The notes under the pieces: generated by a model
What the model was told of the DNA's origin: nothing
The model's database searches: none
The model's input: the letters and a program-made list of their open reading frames with translations, nothing else
Translations under genes and position numbers: made by a program
Source: Porticoccus sp041395745
Lineage (GTDB): Bacteria; Pseudomonadota; Gammaproteobacteria; Pseudomonadales; Porticoccaceae
Assembly (NCBI GenBank): GCA_041395745.1
Contig: JAWKZV010000003.1
Location: 124,001-188,000 of the forward strand
Direction of reading: 5' to 3'
DNA length: 64,000 nucleotides
Shown here: positions 51,223 through 58,790 of the stretch, piece after piece
Layout: each line of letters begins with the position of its first letter
Numbering within the stretch: position 1 is the first letter of the stretch

Positions 51223-52863
51223 TTAAAGTTTGGTAAACCCTGGGTATCCCGCTTCTGCGACCTCGCTGCACTTCTTCCGATAAGTGCCAACACCACCGGT
51301 ATAGGACAGAACTCGCCTTGGTTTGCCGGGAACGTTAGCCCCCAGATACCAAGACTCGGTTTTGGAAATCAGGTTGGCGTCAGCCGTTTTGTCATGATGC
51401 TCGATCCAGGCCTCTTCTGTTTCTTCATCCGGCTCTATATAGACCAGGCCGTTATCTTCTAAATAGCGGATACAATCTGTGATCCATTCTGTTTGTTGCT
51501 GCAGACAAGTGGTCATATTACAAAGGGCCGCTGATGGCGCGAGGGGCACGGCCGTGGTGAATAAGTTGGGATATCCGTGAATCATCAACCCCATTGTGGT
51601 ACGGATATCTCGACTCCATTCGTCACTGAGACTGCGGCCATGTCGCCCCCGAATATCCATTCTGGTAAGCGCTCCTGAACCGGCATCAAAGCCGGTGGCC
51701 ATAACAATGATATCCAGCTCATGAACGGTTCCATCCGCCAGCTTTATACCTTCTGGCACCACCTCGACAATTGGATTGTCCTTGACACTCACGGCCTCAA
51801 CATTCGGACGGTGGTAAGTTTCCAGGTAGTTTGTTTCCAGGGGGACACGGCGAATCCCAAAACCATAATCGCTGGGGACTAGCATCTCGATCAGTTTTGG
51901 ATCTTTGAGACGCTCACGCATTTTTCCACGGATAAATTCTGATACTTCCTCGCTGACATCCTTTTCGAAATACATCTCGGCGAAGGAGCCAAGCCACATT
52001 TTTAGCGACCCGTCCTGATATATCTCCTCGAGTAATTGAGCCCGCTGTTCCGGAGTATATTCGTGCCACCTGAATGGCAAATCGTAATCAACCCCTGCAA
52101 ACGTATGAGGGATTATTTTTTGAATTTCATCAAACCGGGATTTATAAGCGGCGACATCACCCTCATCATATTTCGGATTCTTCATGGGAAGAATATATTG
52201 CGGGGTTCTGACAAAGACCTTGAGCTCTTCCACCTTGTCAGCGATGGTCTGGATCACCTGAATTCCCGTGGCACCGATACCAATCACACCCACTCGCTTC
52301 CCTTCTAACTCAACACCGTCCTGAGGCCAGCGAGCTGTATGGAAAATATTTCCCTTGAAGCTTTCCTGACCGGGAAAGACATTGGTCATGGGGGCTGACA
52401 ACATGCCGCAACAGGTGATGAGATAGAGGGTATCGAAGATTTCCCCATCAGTGGTCAGGACTACCCAACGCTTTGAGAGATCATCAAAGACTGCTCTCTC
52501 GACGGTAGTATCGAACTGCATGTCCTTACGGAGATTTAGTTTGTCCACCACATAATGCGTCCATTGCTCTATTTCCCCCTGCCCAGGAAAACGTTCGCTC
52601 CAGCTCCAGTCTTTGTAGAGTTCTTCCGAGAAAATATACTGGTAAAGAGGTCCATCTGAATCCAGCCGGGCGCCCGGATACCGGTTCCAATACCAGGTCC
52701 CTCCAACGTCGGGGGCGGTATCGACACACATGACATCCAGACCCATCTGGCGGAGCTGGTAAAGTTGATACATGCCGGCAATACCAGCACCGATGACAAG
52801 CGCATCGAGCTTTGTATACTTTTGGCCAATTTCAGCATTAATGCCTTGCGTTTTTTCGAGCAT
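51223..52863 (-). CDS. Flavin-dependent Baeyer-Villiger monooxygenase
   Basis: 546 residues. FAD Rossmann motif GAGIAG (25-30), the BVMO fingerprint FKGNIFHTARWP (169-180) and NADPH Rossmann motif GIGATG (195-200) are all intact, as are 'GGTWYWNRYPGARLD' and 'VMATGFDAGSGALTRMDIRG', which are typical of cyclohexanone-monooxygenase-like type I BVMOs. It inserts oxygen next to a ketone to give an ester or lactone. The esterase downstream would hydrolyse the product. An AraC regulator is divergent. Confidence 0.94.
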   Translation of the reverse strand: MLEKTQGINAEIGQKYTKLDALVIGAGIAGMYQLYQLRQMGLDVMCVDTAPDVGGTWYWNRYPGARLDSDGPLYQYIFSEELYKDWSWSERFPGQGEIEQWTHYVVDKLNLRKDMQFDTTVERAVFDDLSKRWVVLTTDGEIFDTLYLITCCGMLSAPMTNVFPGQESFKGNIFHTARWPQDGVELEGKRVGVIGIGATGIQVIQTIADKVEELKVFVRTPQYILPMKNPKYDEGDVAAYKSRFDEIQKIIPHTFAGVDYDLPFRWHEYTPEQRAQLLEEIYQDGSLKMWLGSFAEMYFEKDVSEEVSEFIRGKMRERLKDPKLIEMLVPSDYGFGIRRVPLETNYLETYHRPNVEAVSVKDNPIVEVVPEGIKLADGTVHELDIIVMATGFDAGSGALTRMDIRGRHGRSLSDEWSRDIRTTMGLMIHGYPNLFTTAVPLAPSAALCNMTTCLQQQTEWITDCIRYLEDNGLVYIEPDEETEEAWIEHHDKTADANLISKTESWYLGANVPGKPRRVLSYTGGVGTYRKKCSEVAEAGYPGFTKL

Positions 52864-53182
52864 GAATCCCCCTGCCTCTGTCTTTGACGATTTTCCGGGT
52901 ATCTCTTAGCAAACGAGTCCGTTGCTCTTGTTATCGGAATACGGCACCCGGTACGTAGTTGGGTAAAGATGACAATTACAGGTTTTGTTGTATTGAACGA
53001 AGCGGGCTATTGCTTGAACAGTATTGGCAGGATCAAGGGATGGATGCGGACCGCCCGGCCAATCGAACAGCTTGACCTCTGCCACCAATATGTAGTAATC
53101 AACCGTACATAAACGTTAGCTTCGACACCCCACGTAATGGGGCCAAGGAGGGGGGGAGTCAGGAAACCCGGCAACCGACAGA
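52864..53182. promoter_or_regulatory. Intergenic region between BVMO and the AraC gene
   Basis: 319 bases between divergent genes. It must hold both promoters and the likely AraC-type operator. A small CCCCA-CGTAA-TGGGG inverted repeat lies at 53128-53142. No reading frame of interest; no clear direct repeats typical of AraC sites were found by eye. Confidence 0.45.
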
Positions 53183-54091
53183 ATGATAATGAACAAGCCT
53201 AAAATCGCTCAGAACCTCATCACACCTGAAGAACTCCCAAAGTGGGTTCCCGGAAGAGCACTATCAAAAGGTAGTGGTCCGGGATGGAGCGACATTGGAC
53301 AAATCACCTATGAGTTCCAAGGTCAAAGCGTTCCGATCCCGGGAATGGACAGATTTCTGTTAGTCCAATACCTTCAAGGCCAGACGCCTATGGAGCGAAA
53401 ATTTGGCAGTCGGTTGACCCGCACCCACTGCGCACCCGGCGACTTCACGTTACAGACCTTTGGCGAAGACAGCCATTGGAACTGGCAAGAAAATATCGTC
53501 GTATCGCATATCTATCTGAAAGACGAAATGATGCGCAAGCTCGCTTCTGAAATTGAGGGTCGTGAAGTCGGGGAGATAGCCCTGCACGACGTGTTACGGG
53601 GGCAAGACGATGTTGTAAGGCATATTGCCGGCCAAATTACTCAGGAAGCCGCTAAAGGAGGGCACGGGTCCTCTATCTATGTAGAAGCCCTGTCAGTACA
53701 ACTGGCCGTTCATCTGCTTCGAAACTACGCCACCTGTAACTTCAAACAACGCAATTGCCCGGGGATGCTCACGCGAGCGGATATGAAATTGCTTCGGGAG
53801 TATGTGGAGGCGCATTTAGATGAATCCCTCACACTGGAACAGCTTGCAAACCTGTTTAACATGGGTGTATGGACGTTCAATCGCTACCTAAAGCGCACAA
53901 TTGATCAATCAGCCTACTCTTTCGTTCAAGACTGCAGGCTTCAGCGGGCAAGTCAGCTGATACGTAACAGCAACATGCCGCTGAAATGCATCGCAACCCA
54001 GTGCGGCTTTTCCGACCAGCCACACCTGACCCGTGCGTTCCGAGCCAGATACGGTGTAACGCCAGCCAATTACCGGCGCCAGACGCTCTGA
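53183..54091 (+). CDS. AraC-family transcriptional regulator
   Basis: 302 residues (or two fewer from the second ATG at 53189). N-terminal cupin-like sensor part (about 20-170) and C-terminal AraC/XylS double helix-turn-helix (about 200-300): 'LDESLTLEQLANLFNMGVWTFNRYLKRTI' and 'PLKCIATQCGFSDQPHLTRAFRARYGVTPANYRR'. Its position opposite the BVMO-esterase pair suggests that it activates them in response to a ketone or its product. Confidence 0.92.
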   Translation: MIMNKPKIAQNLITPEELPKWVPGRALSKGSGPGWSDIGQITYEFQGQSVPIPGMDRFLLVQYLQGQTPMERKFGSRLTRTHCAPGDFTLQTFGEDSHWNWQENIVVSHIYLKDEMMRKLASEIEGREVGEIALHDVLRGQDDVVRHIAGQITQEAAKGGHGSSIYVEALSVQLAVHLLRNYATCNFKQRNCPGMLTRADMKLLREYVEAHLDESLTLEQLANLFNMGVWTFNRYLKRTIDQSAYSFVQDCRLQRASQLIRNSNMPLKCIATQCGFSDQPHLTRAFRARYGVTPANYRRQTL

Positions 54092-54193
54092 TTTTTTGAC
54101 TCTACAAGGATGAAATCGGCCAGGCGTTCATACCATAATCCGTCGCCGATCCAGCTTTTAATGTGGGATCAAGCGGAACCAGCCCGCCTATAC

Positions 54194-54472
54194 CTATTTT
54201 GGCCTGACTGAATCCTTCCCATAAACCAGATCGCCGATGATTCTTTCGGCAACCTTCTTCTTCAGTTCGATCAGTCCCACCTCATCCCTGGCACCCTTCA
54301 GGAAATAGATCTCGTAGACCTCCTGGGCCTTATAGGCGGGACGCAACTCCGGATACTTTTCGAGAGCGGTGTTCTTCGCGTCATACAGGAAGCTGTCCAG
54401 CAGCTCCTGATACTTCTGTTGCTTGTCTTCTGTCGAACCCACTGCGCTCTGTTCCGGTGTTGGTTGAGTCAT
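54194..54472 (-). CDS. Small hypothetical protein (intact copy)
   Basis: 92 residues, hydrophilic, mostly helical, with no signal peptide. Not recognised. 'LLDSFLYDAKNTALEKYPELRPAYKAQEVYEIYFLKGARDE' is the part shared with the decayed copy at 47250-47414. The N-terminus is low-complexity (Thr/Pro/Gln/Ser). The ATG lies 236 bases from the divergent macro-domain gene. Having two copies around a catabolic segment suggests duplication or an insertion boundary. Confidence 0.72.
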   Translation of the reverse strand: MTQPTPEQSAVGSTEDKQQKYQELLDSFLYDAKNTALEKYPELRPAYKAQEVYEIYFLKGARDEVGLIELKKKVAERIIGDLVYGKDSVRPK

Positions 54473-54707
54473 GATTGAAACTTCTAACGATCAGCTCCCG
54501 GACCATGGACCAAAGAGCCTAAATCAGCCTAGGACAGCGCGATCGCATTCCCGGGGTTGCCAGCATACAACATTCATCGCCGCGGCAAAAAACAGTGTGC
54601 AAGCGACGCCGTATCCTCAAGGTGACAGGGGCTGATCCAGGTCAATAACACTGCTTCAACAGGGGCGCACTATGAACTTAGGGAACACACCAACCAGGAG
54701 TAAATGA

Positions 54708-55184
54708 ATGATCAAATATGTGAAAGGCGACATCCTGCTGAGCAAGGCAGAACTGATTGCCCACAGCGTTGCCCCAAATGACAACTTCGGTCAGGGCTTG
54801 GCCCTCTCCCTGAGAGAACAGTGGCCCGCCATGTACAAGGATTTCCGCCACTTCTGCCAGGTGAACCACCCGAAATCAGGAGAAGTCTGGGTTTGGGGCG
54901 GAGCGGGCGGTGCGCGAATCGCCAATCTGTTGACCCAGGAAGCGGCCTACGGCCACGGCGAAAAGCCGGGTAAATCCACCTTGGCCCACGTCAATCACAG
55001 CCTGCGTGCACTGCGCCAAGAAATTGAAAAAGAAGGTGTGACCAGCGTCGCCCTGCCCAAACTGGCGACCGGTGTCGGCGGACTCGACTGGGATGAGGTG
55101 AAACCCCTGATTGAGAATCACCTGAGCGATTGCGGTGCTTCAGTTGATGTCTATGAGACTTATGTGGCTGGGGAAGCGGCCTGA
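54708..55184 (+). CDS. Macro-domain protein (ADP-ribose-binding/hydrolase)
   Basis: 158 residues, one macro domain. 'YVKGDILLSKAELIAHSVAPNDNFGQGLALSLREQWP' and 'SVALPKLATGVGGLDWDEVKPLIENHL' resemble the ALC1/TARG1/DarG branch that removes ADP-ribose from Glu or nucleotides. AGGAG stands 4 bases before the ATG. Alone, without a DarT partner next to it. It converges with a TIR-domain gene, an enzyme class that makes ADP-ribose products; a link is speculation. Confidence 0.88.
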   Translation: MIKYVKGDILLSKAELIAHSVAPNDNFGQGLALSLREQWPAMYKDFRHFCQVNHPKSGEVWVWGGAGGARIANLLTQEAAYGHGEKPGKSTLAHVNHSLRALRQEIEKEGVTSVALPKLATGVGGLDWDEVKPLIENHLSDCGASVDVYETYVAGEAA

Positions 55185-55192
55185 TAGGTAAT

Positions 55193-55252
55193 TGTTAACG
55201 CCCGGTACACCGGCGGCGCGTAGCGCCGTCCGAGTGCTGCCGCTTGCTAAAT
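55193..55252 (-). repeat. attC-like site after the TIR gene
   Basis: Minus strand: starts ATTTAGC 6 bases after the TIR stop and ends GTTAACA. Between them, CGGCGC-TAC-GCGCCG forms the terminal hairpin, and flanking bases pair imperfectly (CACTCGG with CCGGTGT). The left core is AGC instead of AAC, so it is the weakest of the three sites. Confidence 0.55.
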
Positions 55253-55258
55253 GGCAAT

Positions 55259-55948
55259 TTAGATTCGTGCGACATCAATGTTGTAGCCTTGAGCACACAT
55301 TTCTTTTGCCAAGATAAGCCCAGCTTCCTTAGCAAGATCGTCTTTGAAAGGAATGTAAATTAGCCCTTGAATATCTGACGGCCGCTCCATGTTTTCTTGC
55401 TGTTTTAATAGAATGGCCACTCGCTTACGACCGAGCTTGGAAAGTAACATGCCAAGTTCTAGCACTACATTTTGCCTTGCTCTGTATGCCGACTCATCTG
55501 CGTGCTGTGCCCGATGCCCTTTGTCATCCGGTGTAGCAAGAACCACAGCAAATTGAACATCCGCAGTGTACGCTTCCAACTTTTCGATAATGGTTTGACC
55601 TTCTGAAGGCAGCTGATCGAGTATCAGTGGCTCCATGCCCCAGCGGCGCAACATAGCCTCTAACTGGGTACGGGCGGGCTCATCATGACCGTATACGACG
55701 AAAACTTTGTTATTGCCTCGAACTATTCCTGCCGCTGGCGCTGCTGCTAGCTGCCCCCCTGGATTAAGCCCAAGTAACGCTTTTACGTTTTCTTGTTCTT
55801 TTCCGCCTACTACAATTTTCCCCGAGTCGTATACATTCACCGACGAACCATTGGTGAATTTAATTTGTTGTCCATAGCCAATGACTTTTACTTCGTCAAC
55901 CATATATCCGTTGGCAGCAAGTATTTCTTGTACTTTCTCTAAATTCAC
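55259..55948 (-). CDS. TIR-like (CAP12/PF10137-type) nucleotide-binding protein
   Basis: 229 residues. C-terminal part (about 81-229) is the 'predicted nucleotide-binding protein with TIR-like domain': 'KVFVVYGHDEPARTQLEAMLRRWGMEPLIL', 'FAVVLATPDDKG', then 'ARQNVVLELGMLLSKLGR' with Glu164 as the expected NADase residue, and 'PSDIQGLIYIPF'. The N-terminal 50 residues ('QIKFTNGSSVNVYDSGKIVV') resemble the small TBP-like domain at the front of RNase HIII. Such proteins act as NAD+-degrading defence effectors. It lies between attC-like sites and reads in cassette orientation. Confidence 0.87.
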   Translation of the reverse strand: MNLEKVQEILAANGYMVDEVKVIGYGQQIKFTNGSSVNVYDSGKIVVGGKEQENVKALLGLNPGGQLAAAPAAGIVRGNNKVFVVYGHDEPARTQLEAMLRRWGMEPLILDQLPSEGQTIIEKLEAYTADVQFAVVLATPDDKGHRAQHADESAYRARQNVVLELGMLLSKLGRKRVAILLKQQENMERPSDIQGLIYIPFKDDLAKEAGLILAKEMCAQGYNIDVARI

Positions 55949-55967
55949 TCAAAACTCTCCCATTGCC

Positions 55968-56022
55968 ATTTAACGTTTAAAGCAGCCGCGCTGTATGCGT
56001 CGGATGGCTTTTCTTGTTAGGG
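55968..56022 (-). repeat. attC site between two cassettes
   Basis: Minus strand, 55 bases: CCCTAAC (containing the TAA stop of the upstream gene) ... AAAGCCATCCGACGC...GCGCGGCTGCTTT ... GTTAAAT. The arms AAAGC-CATCCG and CGGCTG-CTTT pair with a bulged base, as expected for an IntI-recognised folded attC. The overlap of stop codon and attC is typical of integron cassettes. Confidence 0.78.
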
Positions 56023-56727
56023 TTCTATTTCACCTGTCCTAGCTTCTGCCCATTCATGGTGAGCAACAATACCAAAGTTATATTTATGATGTGCTTGTTC
56101 AAACAGCTCATCGGGTACTTTACAAATGATGTGCTTTAACAGTTTTTCACCTAGAGAGTTAACAAACCGAGCAAGAGCAATAATAAAAAGTTGAGCGTAT
56201 GTTAGCCCAACGGGAGTGTTCTCCCTCATATATTTCAATGCTGGCGACATAGTTGAATCGACATGAGCGCCACCGCCTTTATCAGCAACTGAACGAATGA
56301 TTTCCTCTATTGTGAGATCAGCAGGACTGAAGGTCACATATTGCTTGCTCCATTCAGAGATAGCTACCAGCTTGGTGTTACTCAACTGAAGATCTGCAAT
56401 AGACAAGCCATTAACAAACTGTGTGATTTCAAAAGGCATTTGCGCAACACGATTAGTGCCAGCTTGGGTTTGATTAATATGCAAATAGCCAGATGCCCTA
56501 GGGGACCAATTAATAGACTCCAAGGCAGATATTTCTAGATTAGGGTAGACAGCAAGAAGCAATGAGTTATCTTTCCGCTGCCTTCTATCACAAAGCAAAA
56601 TTCTCAGTTGACCAGCCAAAGCTCTATACATATGCGTTTCTCCTGCATACACACAGGAAAGACATGTATTTATGACTTTGAAGGTTTCTCTTAACTCGTC
56701 TTTTAAATATGAATTGGAATTTTCCAC
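56017..56727 (-). CDS. Hypothetical protein in an integron-like cassette
   Basis: 236 residues from GTG 56725-56727; there is no ATG near the front, and the apparent ATG at 56778 lies inside the attC site. Function not recognised. Notable stretches: 'VADKGGGAHVDSTMSPALKYM' (about 141-161), 'YAQLFIIALARFVNSLGEKLLKHII', and an ending 'EARTGEIEP' whose stop is part of the attC. No signal peptide or membrane segment is convincing. AT-rich. It precedes the TIR cassette in array direction. Confidence 0.75.
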   Translation of the reverse strand: MENSNSYLKDELRETFKVINTCLSCVYAGETHMYRALAGQLRILLCDRRQRKDNSLLLAVYPNLEISALESINWSPRASGYLHINQTQAGTNRVAQMPFEITQFVNGLSIADLQLSNTKLVAISEWSKQYVTFSPADLTIEEIIRSVADKGGGAHVDSTMSPALKYMRENTPVGLTYAQLFIIALARFVNSLGEKLLKHIICKVPDELFEQAHHKYNFGIVAHHEWAEARTGEIEP

Positions 56728-56732
56728 AAGAA

Positions 56733-56807
56733 CCCTAACGCCTAAGTATGGGGCGGAGGGGCGGAGGTGCGGCAGCACCGGAGTCCCGCACCACTTTTTT
56801 GTTAAGT
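56733..56807 (-). repeat. attC-like site before the first visible cassette
   Basis: Minus strand, 75 bases: ACTTAAC (consensus RYYYAAC) ... GGTGCGG...CCGCACC hairpin ... GTTAGGG (near GTTRRRY). It contains a tandem TCCGCCCC repeat and TTAGGC just before the crossover point. The next gene begins 5 bases after it. Confidence 0.7.
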
Positions 56808-56855
56808 TTTATGGCTAAGGGCTGCGCTAACAGCCCCGCCAAAGGAATACCTTAG

Positions 56856-57215
56856 ATGCAAACTGAAATCAAAATGGCAATTGCCACGATGACAGAAGCT
56901 ACATCTACGGATAACCGTAGTTTGGAAGTAGTGATAGTGAACATTGTTAGTGCTCTCAATACTCCCGAGCCGGCTCAGGATGTGAAAAAACCTGAGCTTT
57001 ACGTCCCAGGCCAGGGACGCCGCCGAAGCCGGAAGCTATCCGGTATTTCGACGGATTGCCTCCCGAAGTACCAGTTCGGTCGGCAGGGCGTGGTACCACA
57101 TTATAGGGAACGGTATTCCGGTGATTACCGGAGCCGGGCCTATAGAGTGCGCCCCTCACTGCGGCTATTTTTTACTGGCCCCGCCAGCTTGCCGCAATGT
57201 TCTTTTAAAACTTAA
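56856..57215 (+). CDS. Uncertain small ORF on the opposite strand of the cassette array
   Basis: 119 residues. AAAGGA lies 9 bases before the ATG and the first 50 residues look protein-like (MQTEIKMAIATMTEATSTDN), but from about residue 52 it becomes Arg/Ser-rich without family likeness, which may mean a frameshift or a chance reading frame. Its TAA lies at the left edge of the palindrome at 57212-57226. Not recognised. Confidence 0.4.
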   Translation: MQTEIKMAIATMTEATSTDNRSLEVVIVNIVSALNTPEPAQDVKKPELYVPGQGRRRSRKLSGISTDCLPKYQFGRQGVVPHYRERYSGDYRSRAYRVRPSLRLFFTGPASLPQCSFKT

Positions 57216-57226
57216 CAGTCTGTTAA
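57212..57226. repeat. 15-bp perfect palindrome at the array edge
   Basis: TTAACAG-T-CTGTTAA. Flanked by ACTTAAC/GTTAATG, which look like attC core triplets, but no full attC could be built. The following 280 bases (to 57508) contain no gene. Confidence 0.5.
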
Positions 57227-57508
57227 TGAGGCCTTCGGACTCATAATCTTTATTATCGCGGCGCCCTTATAACAAGTTATCGGGGCGACCAAAAGACAGC
57301 CTAACCACCTGTTTCAATGTAGAAATAATTCTCCCCTTCTAAGGGCAACAATTTTCTCTGCGAAAAAAACTGAGGGAGATGATGAACAGGCCTTCCACTA
57401 ATCTCTTTTCAAGGAGGGAGAGTCACCATTCCTTTGGTCTACCCATTGATTAAGCCATAACTCCCGCCCTCGAAAAAGCCCTTGCCCAGCATCCAGTTAA
57501 CTCGCCGC

Positions 57509-58429
57509 TCAGTACTCCACAGCCCGCTCATTATCTGCTTGCGGCTTTTTGCTTCTAGCCAATAACACCCACAACTTCTGGTGAATCACCAGCGCAGCCA
57601 GAATCAGCCCCGCCCCCAGTATCATCGGTGGGGTCACCACTTCATCCACGGCAAACACTCCCAGCACCATGGCCAGCACCGGAGTGATCAGAGGAATCAG
57701 CGATACCGTTTCCACCGCCAGCTGGTTGAGGATGTGGTAATAGGCGACAAAGCCGACCAGTGAGGCGAACAGGGTTAGATACAGCAACGAGGCCAACCCC
57801 ACCGGGGTGGGATTGATGGGCTCGACGCCGAATACCGCCACCCAGGTGATCAGCATGCCGGGCAGGGAAAAGGCCATGGCGCCCAGGGTCTGCTCAAAGG
57901 CCGGGACAGTCATGGTTCTGCTGAGTCGCTTCACCCACAGGGCACTGGCGGAGAACGACAGGTTGGACAGCAGCATCAGGCCGATGCCGATGGCGCCGTC
58001 TTCCCCCATGTTGAGCCGGTCGAAGAAGATAAAGATGAGGCCGACAAAGGCCAGGCCGATAGCCAGCAGCTTGCGCGGCTGCAGCACGCTCTCCCCCAGG
58101 ATGGGCCGGGTGAGCAGCGCAGTGACGAACGGCGACAGGCCGAACATCAGCGAGATCAGCCCGGAGGAGATGTAGTCCGCCGCCATGTAGACCAGCGCCA
58201 TGTTCGGAAACAGGCTGACGGAGGCCGCTGTGTAGATCTTCCAGTGGCGACGGATATTCAGGCCAGCGTAGCCGCCGATAGTGCAGATGATGCTGCCCAG
58301 CAGGAAGGCGAGCATGATGCGCAGGCTGAGGCCCGCCATGGGGCTGAAGGACTCCCCGCCCAGTTTGATCGACAGGGGCGTGGTGGACCAGACCAAAATC
58401 ACCAGCAAATAGGCCAGTTGTACCAGCAT
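57509..58429 (-). CDS. DMT/EamA-family transporter
   Basis: 306 residues from ATG 58427-58429 with GGGAGA upstream. About ten membrane segments in two EamA repeats ('VILVWSTTPLSIKLGGE', 'ADYISSGLISLMFGLSPFVTALL', 'LLYLTLFASLVGFVAYYHILNQLAVETVSLIPLITPVLA'). The second repeat is of the RhaT/YdcZ-like exporter type; substrate unknown. A terminator hairpin and a short upstream reading frame lie in its leader, suggesting transcription attenuation. Confidence 0.87.
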   Translation of the reverse strand: MLVQLAYLLVILVWSTTPLSIKLGGESFSPMAGLSLRIMLAFLLGSIICTIGGYAGLNIRRHWKIYTAASVSLFPNMALVYMAADYISSGLISLMFGLSPFVTALLTRPILGESVLQPRKLLAIGLAFVGLIFIFFDRLNMGEDGAIGIGLMLLSNLSFSASALWVKRLSRTMTVPAFEQTLGAMAFSLPGMLITWVAVFGVEPINPTPVGLASLLYLTLFASLVGFVAYYHILNQLAVETVSLIPLITPVLAMVLGVFAVDEVVTPPMILGAGLILAALVIHQKLWVLLARSKKPQADNERAVEY

Positions 58430-58481
58430 GGTATTCTCCCGAATACGCGCCGCATCATTCGAAAACTCTGGAGCCTGAAAC

Positions 58482-58515
58482 GAAAAAGGCCGCAGAGGGA
58501 ACGTCTGCGGCCTTT
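58482..58515 (-). terminator. Strong terminator in the leader of the DMT transporter gene
   Basis: AAAGGCCGCAGA/TCTGCGGCCTTT, 12-bp perfect stem with 7-base loop, followed on the minus strand by a T run. It lies 52 bases upstream of the DMT start codon and downstream of a 28-codon reading frame (58539-58625), so it can act as an attenuator. Confidence 0.7.
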
Positions 58516-58538
58516 GAAAAAAAGAGGTTCTAGTCAGC

Positions 58539-58625
58539 TCATTTTTCCACCGCACGGGAACGCGCCCAGCAGAGTGCTCGCACTCGCTTGGCCACGACCG
58601 GGTTGGCAGAAAACATGAAATTCAT
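58539..58625 (-). CDS. Possible 28-residue leader peptide
   Basis: ATG 58623-58625, stop TGA 58539-58541. The peptide begins MNFMFSANPVVAKRV and is rich in Arg and Ala toward its end (RVRALCWARSRAVEK). The stop is followed closely by a T-rich stretch and the terminator stem. The ribosome site is weak, so translation is uncertain. Confidence 0.4.
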   Translation of the reverse strand: MNFMFSANPVVAKRVRALCWARSRAVEK

Positions 58626-58790
58626 GGTTGGTTCGCAATTGAATCTGACGTCGGGCAACTATACCCGCCCGGTTCCGGCCAGAACAAGCGGCAATCCCGA
58701 TAAATTGACGAATGGCACGGCAATCAATCGGACATATTTTCGCGCCGGGCCGGCTGGTATGATGGCGGCCTGTTTTTTCGACCTGCAGTC

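Noticed and set aside
56956..57159. Minus-strand 67-codon frame opposite the uncertain ORF at 56856
   Set aside because: Pro/Arg/Gly-rich with no start signal; it does not explain the region better than the plus-strand frame.
57208..57290. Possible fourth attC (ACTTAAC ... GCCTAAC)
   Set aside because: Core-like 7-mers occur, but they cannot be paired as left and right boxes with a folded arm between them; only a 15-bp palindrome could be supported.
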